The notes beneath the pieces were generated by a model that saw nothing but the letters and a program-made list of their open reading frames with translations, was not told the origin of the DNA and ran no database searches. Positions 9,376 through 19,363 of a DNA stretch of 64,000 nt are shown piece by piece (positions within the stretch are counted from its first letter, which is position 1; each line of letters begins with the position of its first letter). Source of the DNA: Enterovibrio coralii. GTDB taxonomy: Bacteria; Pseudomonadota; Gammaproteobacteria; Enterobacterales; Vibrionaceae. The stretch lies in the NCBI RefSeq assembly GCF_001559595.1, contig NZ_LNTY01000006.1:620001-684000 (forward strand), in the 5' to 3' direction. The translations under genes were made by a program, and so were the position numbers.

Positions 9376-10359
9376 ATGAGAAAGCTGACTGTACTAGCAA
9401 TGCTCACCGCTGGATTGGGATTCGGCGCACCGGCTCTGGCTGACACGACTTTGGGCTTTACCATTTATAAATACGACGACAACTTTATGTCCGTAGTGCG
9501 TCAGGCAATCGAAAAAGAAGCGAAGGCCGATGAAGACACACGTCTTCTGATGAATGACTCTCAAAACAGCCAATCCATGCAAAATGACCAAGTGGACGTC
9601 ATGCTGGCTCGTGGCGTTCAAGCATTGGCGATTAACCTTGTTGACCCTGCTGCGGCACCAACCATCATTCAAAAAGCGAAAATGGATGACGTGCCAATCG
9701 TCTTCTTCAACAAAGAACCGTCTAAGTCAGCCATGGCAAGCTACGACCAAGCTTACTACGTGGGTACGGATTCCAAAGAATCAGGCATTATCCAAGGTGA
9801 GCTGATTGCGAACCAATGGAAAGCGAACCCAGAGTGGGATAAGAATGGTGACGGCGTTCTTCAATACGTCATGCTGAAAGGCGAGCCAGGCCACCCAGAT
9901 GCGGAAGCACGTACAAGTTACTCTGTTAAAACACTGAACAACATGGGCATCACTACCGAAGAACTCCACATGGATACTGGTATGTGGGATACCGCCATGG
10001 CGAAAGACAAGATGGATGCTTGGCTGTCTGGCCCTAACGGCAGCAAGATTGAAATCGTTATCGCGAACAACGATGGCATGGCAATGGGTGCTGTCGAAGC
10101 ACTGCGCGGTGCTGGCACCAAACTTCCAGTTTATGGTGTAGATGCACTGGCTGAAGCACTGGCACTGGTTAAATCTGGCGACATGGCAGGTACCGTGCTG
10201 AACGATGCAAACAACCAAGCAAAAGCGACGTTCGAACTGTCTCGCAACCTTGCAGAGGGTAAAGAAGCCGCAGAAGGCACACAGTGGAAAGTTGAGAATA
10301 AAGTCGTGCGTGTTCCTTACGTCGGCGTTGATATCAACTCCATCGAAAAGTTCATGTAA
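9376..10359 (+). CDS. mglB: Galactose/methyl-galactoside ABC transporter periplasmic binding protein
   Basis: A 327-residue protein with a signal peptide cut after ALA (residue 22). The DKNGDG loop in [14 protein letters not shown] corresponds to the calcium-binding loop of galactose-binding proteins, and [14 protein letters not shown] is the conserved hinge-region segment of MglB. It captures galactose or glucose in the periplasm for MglAC and may also feed a chemoreceptor. First gene of mglBAC. A hairpin follows its stop codon, the usual way to make this component in excess over the other two. Confidence 0.95.
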   Translation: MRKLTVLAMLTAGLGFGAPALADTTLGFTIYKYDDNFMSVVRQAIEKEAKADEDTRLLMNDSQNSQSMQNDQVDVMLARGVQALAINLVDPAAAPTIIQKAKMDDVPIVFFNKEPSKSAMASYDQAYYVGTDSKESGIIQGELIANQWKANPEWDKNGDGVLQYVMLKGEPGHPDAEARTSYSVKTLNNMGITTEELHMDTGMWDTAMAKDKMDAWLSGPNGSKIEIVIANNDGMAMGAVEALRGAGTKLPVYGVDALAEALALVKSGDMAGTVLNDANNQAKATFELSRNLAEGKEAAEGTQWKVENKVVRVPYVGVDINSIEKFM

Positions 10360-10366
10360 CAACCCA

Positions 10367-10392
10367 GTAGGAGGGACATCCCCTCCTACCCT
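10367..10392 (+). terminator. Intercistronic hairpin between mglB and mglA
   Basis: GTAGGAGGG, loop ACATC, CCCTCCTAC then CCTTTTC. It probably acts as a partial terminator or 3' mRNA stabiliser that raises mglB over mglAC. Confidence 0.75.
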
Positions 10393-10498
10393 TTTCTATT
10401 TATTTTTTCCTCAACAAATACTGAGCGACGATACTCGCCACCTGATGGATCGCGATTTCCAGCAATGTAATTGTTCATCAGAATAATAAAGAGATGCC

Positions 10499-12007
10499 AT
10501 GCAAGAAACATCACACGAATTTCTGTTAGAAATGACAGGCGTAAGTAAGTCATTTCCAGGAGTTAAGGCATTAGACAACGTTAATTTAAAAGTTCGTCCA
10601 CATTCTATTCACGCATTAATGGGTGAAAACGGTGCCGGCAAATCAACGTTATTAAAATGCCTGTTTGGTATTTATGAGAAAGACGAAGGTGATATCGTTT
10701 TTCTTGGTAAACACATTAATTTCTCGTCATCAAAAGAAGCACTGGAATCTGGTGTTTCAATGGTTCATCAAGAGCTAAACCAAGTAAAACAATGTTCAGT
10801 GATGGACAATATTTGGTTGGGCCGCTATCCCAAAAAAGGTTTCTTTGTCGACCACGATAAAATGTATCGCGACACAAAAGCCATTTTTGAAGAACTCGAT
10901 ATCCGCATCGACCCTCGCGTTAAAGTTGCCACGCTCTCTGTCTCTCAAATGCAGATGGTCGAAATCGCCAAAGCCTTCTCCTACGATGCCAAGATCGTCA
11001 TCATGGACGAACCGACCTCTTCTTTGACCGAGAAGGAAGTCACTCACCTTTTCACCATCATCAACAAGCTGAAGGAAAAAGGCTGTGGCGTGGTTTATAT
11101 CTCGCACAAGATGGAAGAGATCTTCGCGATATGTGATGAAATCACCATCCTGCGAGACGGCCAATGGGTGGATACTCGCCCACTTGAAGGGCTAACCATG
11201 GATCAAATCATCGCCATGATGGTAGGTCGTGAACTCACTAACCGCTTCCCAGAAAAGACCAACACACCGAAAGAAGTGATTCTAGAGGTCAAAAACCTTA
11301 CTGCGCTCAACCAGCCTTCGATTGAAGACATCACCTTTGATTTAAGAGCCGGTGAAATTCTGGGTGTCGCCGGTCTTGTGGGCTCGCGTCGCACAGACAT
11401 TGTAGAAACGCTGTTTGGCGTTCGTGAGTGCAGCCACGGTCAAATCCTACTTCATGGCAAAGAAATGCGTAACCGCGATGCCAATGAAGCCATCAACAAC
11501 GGGTTTGCACTGGTCACGGAAGAGCGCCGTTCAACGGGTATCTATTCTAACCTCGACATCACATTCAACTCACTCGTTGCCAACGTGAACGAGTACAAAA
11601 CGCCTTACGGACTGCTTAGCAACGCAAAAATGAAAAGCGATACCCAGTGGGTGATCGACTCCATGCGCGTGAAAACCCCGTCTCACCAAACGCCGATCGG
11701 TTCCCTTTCTGGCGGTAACCAACAAAAAGTCATTATCGGGCGTTGGCTGCTGACTCAACCTGAAATTTTGATGCTGGATGAGCCGACACGCGGTATCGAC
11801 GTGGGCGCGAAGTTCGAGATTTACCAACTGATCTTGGAGCTGGCCAAAAAGGACAAAGGGATCATCATCATTTCTTCTGAAATGCCTGAGTTGTTGGGGA
11901 TTACGGACCGAATTCTGGTGATGAGTAACGGACGCGCCGCAGGCATCGTCAACACCAAAGAAACCTCGCAAAACGAAATATTAGAGCTGGCTTCTCGCTA
12001 TCTGTAG
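10499..12007 (+). CDS. mglA: Galactose/methyl-galactoside ABC transporter ATP-binding protein
   Basis: A 502-residue duplicated ATPase typical of sugar importers. Cassette 1 has GENGAGKS (residues 42-49), a [14 protein letters not shown] signature region and Walker [12 protein letters not shown]. Cassette 2 has the degenerate Walker [10 protein letters not shown] usual for MglA/RbsA, signature LSGGNQQKV and Walker [15 protein letters not shown]. It powers galactoside import with MglC. The start lies 139 bases after mglB; mglC begins 9 bases after its stop. Confidence 0.95.
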   Translation: MQETSHEFLLEMTGVSKSFPGVKALDNVNLKVRPHSIHALMGENGAGKSTLLKCLFGIYEKDEGDIVFLGKHINFSSSKEALESGVSMVHQELNQVKQCSVMDNIWLGRYPKKGFFVDHDKMYRDTKAIFEELDIRIDPRVKVATLSVSQMQMVEIAKAFSYDAKIVIMDEPTSSLTEKEVTHLFTIINKLKEKGCGVVYISHKMEEIFAICDEITILRDGQWVDTRPLEGLTMDQIIAMMVGRELTNRFPEKTNTPKEVILEVKNLTALNQPSIEDITFDLRAGEILGVAGLVGSRRTDIVETLFGVRECSHGQILLHGKEMRNRDANEAINNGFALVTEERRSTGIYSNLDITFNSLVANVNEYKTPYGLLSNAKMKSDTQWVIDSMRVKTPSHQTPIGSLSGGNQQKVIIGRWLLTQPEILMLDEPTRGIDVGAKFEIYQLILELAKKDKGIIIISSEMPELLGITDRILVMSNGRAAGIVNTKETSQNEILELASRYL

Positions 12008-12016
12008 GACTGAATT

Positions 12017-13024
12017 ATGGATGCTGTAAAAACATTTGCCTTAAAGCACCTAAAAGAAGGTGCAATCTACGCGGTACTTTTAATCCTGCTGGCGGTTATC
12101 GTTATTCAGGAGCCGTCATTCCTGAGTCTGCGTAACCTGAGTAACATCCTCACGCAATCGTCTGTTCGCGTCATTATCGCACTGGGTGTTGCAGGTCTTA
12201 TTGTTACACAAGGTACCGACCTTTCAGCGGGTCGTCAGGTAGGTCTCGCTGCCGTTCTGTCCGCTACCCTGCTTCAATCTGCAGATAACATCAACAAAGT
12301 GTTCCCAAGCTTGGGCGAAATCCCAATTGCTGGTGTGATCATCGCTGTGTGTTTGGTGGGTGCAGTTATCGGTTTAGTGAACGGTTTTATCGTTGCTTAT
12401 CTAAAAGTAACGCCGTTTATCGCAACGCTGGGTACCATGATCATCGTTTATGGCATCAACTCGCTGTATTACGACGCCGTCGGTGCTTCTCCGATTGCAG
12501 GCTTTGACCCTCGCTTTACCGAATTCACCCAAGGTTTTATTCGTTTGGGCGACTTCCGATTCTCCTACATTACCTTCTACGCCATTATTGCCATCGTATT
12601 CATGTGGATTCTTTGGAATAAAACCGTATTTGGTAAGAACATCTTTGCTGTGGGTGGTAACCCAGAAGCAGCCCGCGTATCTGGCGTTAACGTGCCGATG
12701 ACACTGCTTAAAGTGTATGCCCTGTCAGGTGTGTTCTATGCCTTCGGTGGTATGTTAGAAGCTGGCCGTATCGGTAGTGCAACCAACAACTTGGGCTTCC
12801 TCTACGAACTTGATGCTATCGCAGCCTGTGTGGTCGGCGGCGTATCATTTGCTGGTGGTGTCGGCAGTATCGCAGGCGTTGTAACGGGCGTGCTTATCTT
12901 TACCGTTATCAACTACGGGATGACCTACATCGGTGTTAGCCCGTATTGGCAATACATCATCAAAGGCAGCATCATCATCTTCGCGGTGGCGTTGGATTCT
13001 ATGAAATACGCCAACAAGAAATAA
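12017..13024 (+). CDS. mglC: Galactose/methyl-galactoside ABC transporter permease
   Basis: A 335-residue integral membrane protein with about ten hydrophobic segments, the usual length for MglC. The family segment GTDLSAGRQVGLAA and the ATPase-contact region NPEAARVSGVNV are visible. It forms the inner-membrane channel for MglA-driven galactoside import. Last gene of mglBAC, followed by a strong terminator. Confidence 0.95.
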   Translation: MDAVKTFALKHLKEGAIYAVLLILLAVIVIQEPSFLSLRNLSNILTQSSVRVIIALGVAGLIVTQGTDLSAGRQVGLAAVLSATLLQSADNINKVFPSLGEIPIAGVIIAVCLVGAVIGLVNGFIVAYLKVTPFIATLGTMIIVYGINSLYYDAVGASPIAGFDPRFTEFTQGFIRLGDFRFSYITFYAIIAIVFMWILWNKTVFGKNIFAVGGNPEAARVSGVNVPMTLLKVYALSGVFYAFGGMLEAGRIGSATNNLGFLYELDAIAACVVGGVSFAGGVGSIAGVVTGVLIFTVINYGMTYIGVSPYWQYIIKGSIIIFAVALDSMKYANKK

Positions 13025-13048
13025 ACTCCATACCTAAACACCTAAGTC

Positions 13049-13076
13049 AAAGCCTCTCAAACGAGAGGCTTTTTTT
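13049..13076 (+). terminator. Terminator of the mglBAC operon
   Basis: AAAGCCTCTC, loop AAAC, GAGAGGCTTT and a run of T, 25 bases after the mglC stop. Confidence 0.94.
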
Positions 13077-13282
13077 GTTCACTTTCATCACCTTTGTCGT
13101 GTTTTCACATCGTTTCTACCTTCTTTCCACATTCTCTCTACCATACTTTTGCTAAATCGCTGCCAGGTTCTATGTCGATTGAAAGTGCTTTTCAGCATTG
13201 GGACGAACTTTTCCCTTTTCATAGGTCAATATACCTAAGTCATTAGGGCACAGACCCGCAGGTAACACACTGAGAGATAAGA

Positions 13283-13942
13283 ATGAAAATACTCGTAGTC
13301 GAAGACGAGCCGCGTTTGGGCGAACAGATTGTTGAGACCCTAGAAAAAAATGATTGGATCGCTGAGCTATCTCAAGATGGCATTGATGCCCTTTACCGCG
13401 CCACATCAGAGCCATGGGATGCCATTGTGCTCGATCTTGGCCTGCCAAAAATCGACGGGTTAACCGTGCTCAAAAGCATCAGGGATGAAAACATCAACAC
13501 GCCAGTGATCATTTTGAGTGCACGAGACACGCTCAGCCAGCGTGTTGAGGGCTTGAATGCTGGCGCGGACGACTACCTCACCAAACCGTTTGAGATGTTA
13601 GAACTCACTGCACGTTTGCGCGCGCACCTTCGCCGCGCATCAGGTACGGCATCACCAGTTCTTCAGCTTGGTAATTTGAGCTTAGATACGCGTTCATCAG
13701 CTGTTTTGTGGCATGGTCAACCCGTGAGCTTTACGGCACTGGAATACAAAGTTATCGCCCACTTCATGCATAATCCTGACAAGATCATTTCAAAAACGGA
13801 GCTGACAGAACACATCTACAAACAAGATTTCGAGCGCGACTCGAATACCATCGAAGTCTTCATTGGTCGTATTCGTAAAAAGCTCTCCCCTGACATCATC
13901 AAAACCGTTCGCGGGATGGGGTATCAGTTTAATGCGCAGTAG
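13283..13942 (+). CDS. OmpR/PhoP-family response regulator
   Basis: A 219-residue regulator. The receiver domain (1-115) has acidic E7/D8, phospho-acceptor D51 in VLDLGLPK, S79 and K101 in LTKPFE. The C-terminal winged helix (about 125-218) contains the EVFIGRIRKKL recognition segment and ends in GMGYQF. It is closest in appearance to the PhoP/QseB group. The sensor kinase gene overlaps its 3' end by 11 bases, so the pair is translationally coupled. The signal sensed is unknown. Confidence 0.93.
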   Translation: MKILVVEDEPRLGEQIVETLEKNDWIAELSQDGIDALYRATSEPWDAIVLDLGLPKIDGLTVLKSIRDENINTPVIILSARDTLSQRVEGLNAGADDYLTKPFEMLELTARLRAHLRRASGTASPVLQLGNLSLDTRSSAVLWHGQPVSFTALEYKVIAHFMHNPDKIISKTELTEHIYKQDFERDSNTIEVFIGRIRKKLSPDIIKTVRGMGYQFNAQ

Positions 13943-15278
13943 AGTCAGTTACATTGGCAAGCTCAGCCTAAAAAGCCGTTTACTGTTAGCCACCGTGGTG
14001 TGGCTAACCGTCATGGTGACCATTGCAGGAATTGGTATCCCTTTTTTGATGCACGATTATTTGGTCGATAACACTAAAGAACGCCTGCAACTTTCAATGA
14101 ATGAATTGGCAACGGAATTACGCACCAACCCTGAAGGGGAACTAACACTCTCTAAACCACTTTCTGACCCGCGTTTTGGCCAGCCTTTCAGTGGCCTTTA
14201 TTGGAGCGCGTCTTCTGACGGAAAGGTACTGCTTCGCTCCCTGTCTTTGGCTGGCAAAGACTTTTTCATCAAAGAACAAGGGCCATTGAAAGACACACAC
14301 GGCGCACGCAAAGAAGCCCTTATCACTATTGAGCAATCCTTTGTGCCTGAAGGCGGAAACAAGTTGGTGACCATCACGATTGGTATTGATGACGATCCAA
14401 CGGAAGATGTGCTTCAAAGCCTGACCAGTAAACTTTGGGTGATATTGGTGATGCTTTTTATCGGCGTATTGGTGTTGTTAGGGTTGCAGGTCGCATGGTC
14501 GTTATTGCCGTTGAACGACATGCAGCGTGAACTTGTGGCGTTGAAAGAAGGTAAACAGGACTCGCTCAGCACCAATTACCCGCAAGAAGTATCGCCTCTT
14601 GTATCAGATCTCAATGCCGTGTTGTTTCACTATCACGAACTGCTTTCGAGGGCACGTAACCACGCAGGCAATCTTTCCCACGCGTTGAAAACCCCCTTGT
14701 CTGTTTTGAAAAACGACATCATGACATTAGATGAATCAGCACAAAAAATGCTGATGCCATCAGTTCAACAAATTCAGACTCAGATTGATTATCACCTTGG
14801 CCGTTCTCGCGTGGCAGGCTCCATGAATATCTTGGCCGTCAAAGCTAATCCGTGTGAACGCGTTGATGCGATTACCATGGCGTTTGACAAGATCTACGCT
14901 TCAAGAACCGTGATTGTGGTGAATGAACTAGACGACGACATCTTCGTCGCCGTCGAGCAAGCCGACCTTGATGAAATGCTGGGTAACCTGCTTGAAAATG
15001 CCTACAAATGGGCGAAAGGATTGGTGCGCGTCTATTCCCAATCGAAAGGCGATAGCGTTATTTCCATCAGTATTGAAGATGACGGAAACGGCATCCCCGA
15101 TACCGAGATGACGAATGTTCTGGAACGCAGTGTTAGGTTGGATGAATCAACACCGGGAACCGGTTTAGGACTCAACATCGTTAATGAAATCGCCCATAGC
15201 TATCGCGGTGATCTCACGCTTAGTCGCGGCAGCATGGGCGGGTTGAAAGCAACGTTGACGGTGAATCTCGCGCGCTGA
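13932..15278 (+). CDS. Membrane sensor histidine kinase (PhoQ/QseC-like)
   Basis: A 448-residue kinase. ATG 13932 overlaps the regulator gene and is preferred over an upstream in-frame start inside it. A transmembrane segment near residues 17-38, a periplasmic domain of about 130 residues, and a second membrane segment near 170-190 precede HAMP and phosphotransfer regions. The phosphorylated histidine is H250 in NLSHALKTP. ATP-binding boxes follow: N-box LGNLLENAYKWA, G1 DDGNGIPD and G2 GTGLGLNIV. The periplasmic part suggests an external signal, but none can be named. Confidence 0.92.
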   Translation: MRSRVSYIGKLSLKSRLLLATVVWLTVMVTIAGIGIPFLMHDYLVDNTKERLQLSMNELATELRTNPEGELTLSKPLSDPRFGQPFSGLYWSASSDGKVLLRSLSLAGKDFFIKEQGPLKDTHGARKEALITIEQSFVPEGGNKLVTITIGIDDDPTEDVLQSLTSKLWVILVMLFIGVLVLLGLQVAWSLLPLNDMQRELVALKEGKQDSLSTNYPQEVSPLVSDLNAVLFHYHELLSRARNHAGNLSHALKTPLSVLKNDIMTLDESAQKMLMPSVQQIQTQIDYHLGRSRVAGSMNILAVKANPCERVDAITMAFDKIYASRTVIVVNELDDDIFVAVEQADLDEMLGNLLENAYKWAKGLVRVYSQSKGDSVISISIEDDGNGIPDTEMTNVLERSVRLDESTPGTGLGLNIVNEIAHSYRGDLTLSRGSMGGLKATLTVNLAR

Positions 15279-15317
15279 ATATCTGTACTTAGTAATACTC
15301 AGCGCGTATTTATCTCG

Positions 15318-16595
15318 TTAAGACGCGTTGTTCGCCAGCAGCAACTCGCTCTCGTTAACGACAAGCACTCTGCCATCGCTGTAGTAATCATGAGCTTCGT
15401 CTACCACCAATGGCGTCATGGCTTGAAAGTAGTTTGTCGCCATTGATGGTATCTCGGTGTTGAGCTGCGCTGCTAGCTTGTCACGTTCAGCGTCAATGTT
15501 TGGGTCGATGCTGTGAAGAACAGTCAGGATCCCCGAATACATGGTGAGTTTTAATCCATCGTCGTAGCTAACCGCGCCGACCCAAGTTGGCTGGTTAGTT
15601 GCTTCATCGACGCCCGCTTTCCACCAGCGAATGTGTGAACGTTTCAGCAAGTCACCCGGCAGTTGAAAAGCTAAATCCTGTGGTCGTTCATTCCAGAATA
15701 AATCCGATACCGGCGGTGTTTGCGCCTTTAACAAATCAATGTACACCGACGGGTCAATGTCACTGCGCGAAAAGGTTTTGTTCTCAACCCACCCCAATCT
15801 TTCCATCATTGCCTTTGGTGACTCACCGACGTAAAGCACATTGATGCCCTGCGCATCAAAGACCGGTGATTTACCTGGATACACTTTGTAGTTCAGTGCC
15901 GCATGTTCAACCGGCAAGTTAGATTGCGTATCCTGAAAGTTGTCTGAGTACCAAAAGAAATGGCTGTAGTTCACCGCTAACATTGCAGCCAGAAAGAATG
16001 CGGCGGTTTTGGGTACCCATTTTTTCCAGCCATATCGGTAGCCAAGCCAGCCAAACACTAGTGTTCCCCCCATCGCCATCAGGCTGTATTTATGCTCGTT
16101 AACGATAGTCAAAAACGTATCTAGGATCGGGAACTGCTCGACGCCAGCCGCTAACAAATACCCCCAGAAAATAAACTGCCCAGCCCCCAGCATTAAACCG
16201 ATGGACGAAAACAGTGAGAATTTCGTCCACGACACTTTCTGCATACCCGCAAGGAAAGGAACAACCCATGCAACAGGCCCAAGCAAGCGGGCGAACACCA
16301 TTGCGAACGTTCCTTTTTTGGCCATCAACAATCGGCAGCGTGCAAACACGCGACGTGTTTTCGGACGCCATTTCATGATCTTTTGTTGCGCTGGCTTACC
16401 GTATTTTCGCCCTATTAGATAACTACATTGGTCGCCAAGAAATCCACCTAGCAAAACCATCACGGCGGCGGAAACAATGCCTTCGTGCAGTTGATAGCCC
16501 GCTGCCAGCAGAAAGGGCTCTGCTGGCACGAAAAAGTTCGGACCAATCAATGCATCAAAAAATCCGCCCAGAAATAAACCCAAAGACCCAAACAT
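15318..16595 (-). CDS. DedA (VTT) membrane protein fused to an LssY-like C-terminal domain
   Basis: A 425-residue protein. Residues 1-190 form a DedA/VTT domain: paired re-entrant hydrophobic segments with FVPAEPFL, GGFLGDQCSYLIGR and the FARLLGPVAWVVPFLAG motif. Another membrane segment at about 195-215 leads to a soluble LssY-like domain (about 225-420). DedA proteins belong to a family implicated in recycling lipid carriers across the inner membrane; LssY-type domains occur in membrane proteins near secretion or lipid genes. A GAGGCAATT ribosome-binding region precedes the ATG. It is 31 bases downstream of a glycosyltransferase gene, so an envelope-glycolipid task is plausible but inferred. 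Confidence 0.75.
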   Translation of the reverse strand: MFGSLGLFLGGFFDALIGPNFFVPAEPFLLAAGYQLHEGIVSAAVMVLLGGFLGDQCSYLIGRKYGKPAQQKIMKWRPKTRRVFARCRLLMAKKGTFAMVFARLLGPVAWVVPFLAGMQKVSWTKFSLFSSIGLMLGAGQFIFWGYLLAAGVEQFPILDTFLTIVNEHKYSLMAMGGTLVFGWLGYRYGWKKWVPKTAAFFLAAMLAVNYSHFFWYSDNFQDTQSNLPVEHAALNYKVYPGKSPVFDAQGINVLYVGESPKAMMERLGWVENKTFSRSDIDPSVYIDLLKAQTPPVSDLFWNERPQDLAFQLPGDLLKRSHIRWWKAGVDEATNQPTWVGAVSYDDGLKLTMYSGILTVLHSIDPNIDAERDKLAAQLNTEIPSMATNYFQAMTPLVVDEAHDYYSDGRVLVVNESELLLANNAS

Positions 16596-16626
16596 AATTG
16601 CCTCGTGTTCCTACTGACTGTCTGCG

Positions 16627-17358
16627 TTATTTCTGTTCGTCGTAGTGACCGAACTTATATTCCATTTCGTTGTTGCGCATCTCGCCAAAGAAGAAACGGC
16701 GAACATTGGCTTTCAAATACACAAGGCCAGTGGCAAACAAGCCATCTTGATCTAAACGGCGCGGGTCAAACTGAAACGCTTGGTTGATGAAGCGAAAACG
16801 CATGATTTTGCTTGCTCGGCGAACGTAGTCACAGTCTTCACAAAGCGTGATCTTTTCATCGAAGCCATTCAGTCTTTGATGGGCAGTGCGCGTGGAAAAG
16901 ATACAAGCACCAACTGCAGTTGGGAAAAAGAACTGGGTGGCAAACATGCCTGCATTGAACGCACCGTAAGAAAGCTTCTGAATGGTCGGTAGGCTGCTTG
17001 CGCCCATGTAGACACCTGCCACGTCGAGGCTTTTTTCATTGAGTTCTTTGACAGATTTTTCGAGGAAGTCTGGCGACAAACGAACGTCTGCATCTAAAAA
17101 CAGAATGCGCTCAAAGTTTGCCAATGAAGCACCCGTGTTTCGGCCGAGGCTCACACCGCGTGTTTCCATGCGATGAACCGTTAACGCTGGCAGGTGATTC
17201 TTAAACGAGTCCGCCACATCTCGGGTTGCGTCATCGCTGTTCGAGTCCACAAGGATCACTTCAAAGTCTTGGTGTGTCTGTTGGTACAAATCGTCCAACA
17301 AGCGACCGATACGTTTTTCTTCGTTAAGCGTAATGATGACAACACTGATAGGTTCCAT
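16627..17358 (-). CDS. Family 2 glycosyltransferase
   Basis: A 243-residue GT-A-fold enzyme. The nucleotide-sugar site begins PISVVIITLNEEKRI, with VDSNSDDATRD and the metal-binding LDADVRLS. A late EDCDYVRRASK supplies the usual ED pair. No membrane anchor is seen except a weak hydrophobic stretch near residues 130-150. It would transfer a sugar to a lipid or polysaccharide acceptor that cannot be named. AAGGAAGAAATT precedes the start. First gene of a two-gene unit with the DedA-LssY gene. Confidence 0.88.
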   Translation of the reverse strand: MEPISVVIITLNEEKRIGRLLDDLYQQTHQDFEVILVDSNSDDATRDVADSFKNHLPALTVHRMETRGVSLGRNTGASLANFERILFLDADVRLSPDFLEKSVKELNEKSLDVAGVYMGASSLPTIQKLSYGAFNAGMFATQFFFPTAVGACIFSTRTAHQRLNGFDEKITLCEDCDYVRRASKIMRFRFINQAFQFDPRRLDQDGLFATGLVYLKANVRRFFFGEMRNNEMEYKFGHYDEQK

Positions 17359-17731
17359 AATTTCTTCCTTACCTTTGTTTTGAGTGCGGTAAGGAGAATA
17401 AAACGCAAGGACTTAACCCACAGTGAGGACGATATTCAGGTTCGGTTCATGTAGAAGGAGTTGGCGTTTCAGGTTCAGCGCACGTGCTTTAAGCCGCCTC
17501 AATCAAAGCTCAATCATCACATCCCACTCGCAGAAGCCGAGCGAAACCAATCGTTATTCAGTCGCAATCATGAGACCCAATCAGCGCCATTTACGTGATC
17601 TTGATCGAAGAAGGCTTCCACTTTACCGGTAACAATTAATTAACGTTACCGGTAACTTTACGCTTTACACAGACGACAACAGCAACCTTACAGATGGTCA
17701 TTCCGACTACACGGACATTACTAAGGATACT
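17359..17731. other. Divergent promoter region of the glycosyltransferase and gluconate operons
   Basis: A 373-base region without a supported gene. It contains the two GntR-type operators listed separately; the left part shows nothing recognisable. Confidence 0.5.
17620..17658 (+). promoter_or_regulatory. Tandem GntR-type operators of the gluconate operon
   Basis: Two copies of the gluconate repressor palindrome: TTTACCGGTAACAA (centre 17627/17628) and the perfect palindrome GTTACCGGTAAC (17645-17656). Centres are 23 bases apart, about two helical turns. They match the known GntR operator core TTACCGGTAA. They sit about 75-110 bases before the TRAP binding-protein gene, and the operon ends with a GntR-like repressor gene, so autoregulation is expected. 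Confidence 0.85.
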
Positions 17732-18754
17732 ATGGATATGAAAAAGCTGACAAAAGCCGTGCTGGCTACCACCCTTTCCTGCGTACTCTCAACGCCTGCA
17801 CTCGCCGCCGATTTCAAACTGAAAATTCAATCGTCTGATCCATCGGGCGATCTTAACTACCAACTCCAACAAGAATGGGTTGAGCGTGTTGAGGAAATGT
17901 CCAACGGTCGCATTGATATCGACCTCCTCCCAGTAGGCTCTATTGTCAAACACACAGAAACACTGGGTGCCATCAAACTCGGTGTGATTGATGGCCACGT
18001 TACTGCGACAGGTTATTTTTCCGGAAAAGATCCTGCGTTTGGTTTGATTGGCAACATGGTTGGCGCATGGTCTGACACCACACAACTGCTGCAATACATG
18101 AACTATGGTGGTGGCAATGAATTGATGACCGAACTGTATGCACCTTACGGCGTGCAGTTTGTTGGTGCGTCAACCACTGGCGTCGAAGCTTTCATTTCTA
18201 AAAAGCCGTTGGATGGCGTGGACGATCTAAAAGGCCTGAAACTTCGCGCGCCGGAAGGTTTGGTTCAACAAGTGTTTGCAGCGGCAGGCGCAACGCCAGT
18301 TAATTTGCCAGGTTCTGAAGTGTTTACTGGCCTCAGCAAAGGCGTTATCGACGCGGCAGATTACACCGTGTTCTCAACCAATCAAAAAGCTGGCATGAAC
18401 GACATTGCAACGCACCCTGTTCAACCGGGATTCCACTCGCTACCTCTGATTGATATTTCGATCTCTCAAAAGAAATGGGATGCGATGCCTGCTGATCTGC
18501 AAGAAATCCTACGCACCTCTGTCCGCGACTTCTCTTACGACATTACCACGCAGCTAAAAATCGCAGACCAAGCCGCAGTAAAAGAGGCTCTGGCAAATCC
18601 AGACATTACAATTCACAACTGGTCTGACGAAGAACGTAAGAAATTTCGTGAAATCGCGAAAACCCAATGGAAGGTGTTTGCAGAGCGCTCACCGAACGCA
18701 CAAAAAGTGTATGACTCTGTGACGACCTTCCTGACCAGCAACGGGCTTCTGTAA
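17732..18754 (+). CDS. TRAP transporter periplasmic substrate-binding protein (DctP family), probably gluconate
   Basis: A 340-residue protein with a signal peptide ending ALAAD (about residue 26). The DctP-family core includes GLKLRAPEG, whose arginine normally binds the substrate carboxylate. AAGGA is followed by two candidate ATG codons (17732, 17738); the first is used. It lies directly behind GntR-type operators and is followed by the two TRAP permease genes, gluconokinase and a GntR homologue, so gluconate or a related sugar acid is the likely ligand. That substrate call is from context, not from the binding site. Confidence 0.85.
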   Translation: MDMKKLTKAVLATTLSCVLSTPALAADFKLKIQSSDPSGDLNYQLQQEWVERVEEMSNGRIDIDLLPVGSIVKHTETLGAIKLGVIDGHVTATGYFSGKDPAFGLIGNMVGAWSDTTQLLQYMNYGGGNELMTELYAPYGVQFVGASTTGVEAFISKKPLDGVDDLKGLKLRAPEGLVQQVFAAAGATPVNLPGSEVFTGLSKGVIDAADYTVFSTNQKAGMNDIATHPVQPGFHSLPLIDISISQKKWDAMPADLQEILRTSVRDFSYDITTQLKIADQAAVKEALANPDITIHNWSDEERKKFREIAKTQWKVFAERSPNAQKVYDSVTTFLTSNGLL

Positions 18755-18772
18755 CTCACCTTTGTCTTTTGT

Positions 18773-18794
18773 GAGGAGGGTTAACGCCCTCCTC
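18773..18794 (+). other. Intercistronic mRNA hairpin after the TRAP binding-protein gene
   Basis: GAGGAGGG, loop TTAACG, CCCTCCTC with no T run. It likely stabilises the upstream binding-protein message, much as after mglB. Confidence 0.6.
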
Positions 18795-18811
18795 TGCTCA
18801 GGGAAGCTCTT

Positions 18812-19363
18812 ATGGAAAAGACAACACCTTCTTCATCAGGTGATGAAGAAACCATGAACATTCTCGACACGGCTATTTATCGGCTCGGCAACACACTCAG
18901 TGTGCTTTTTATCGTGACTGCGCTGATTTCCTTTTACGAAGTGGTCATGCGCTACGCCTTTGATGCACCCACGATCTGGGTACACGAAACGGCGTCGTTT
19001 ATAGGCGGTGCGCTGTTCATTATCGGCGGTATCTATGCCTATGCGACCAACAAGCATGTGCGCGTTGTGTTGGTGTATGACGCAGTTTCACCTCGCGCCC
19101 GACTGTATCTGAATATTGTGCACCATGTGTTCGGCCTCGCATTTGCCATCATGCTCGCTTACGCCGCCTATCTGGTTATGCAGGAATCTTGGTTTGCGCC
19201 TTGGGGCGATTTAAGGCTCGAAACGTCTGGCTCAGTGCTAAACGCGCCATACCCCGCGCTGCTCAAAGGACTGCTCTTTGCTGCCTTATGTGTTCTGGTG
19301 CTTCAAATGGCGTTGCACCTGCTTCAAGACATCAATCGATTAAGGATGACGAAAGATGTTTGA
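18812..19363 (+). CDS. TRAP transporter small permease (DctQ family)
   Basis: A 183-residue membrane protein with four hydrophobic segments and the family feature EVVMRYAFDAPTIWVHE near the end of the first one. It pairs with the large DctM-type subunit for sodium-driven import of the ligand held by the binding protein. Its last 8 bases overlap the large permease gene. An internal ATG at 18854 is an alternative start. Confidence 0.88.
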   Translation: MEKTTPSSSGDEETMNILDTAIYRLGNTLSVLFIVTALISFYEVVMRYAFDAPTIWVHETASFIGGALFIIGGIYAYATNKHVRVVLVYDAVSPRARLYLNIVHHVFGLAFAIMLAYAAYLVMQESWFAPWGDLRLETSGSVLNAPYPALLKGLLFAALCVLVLQMALHLLQDINRLRMTKDV

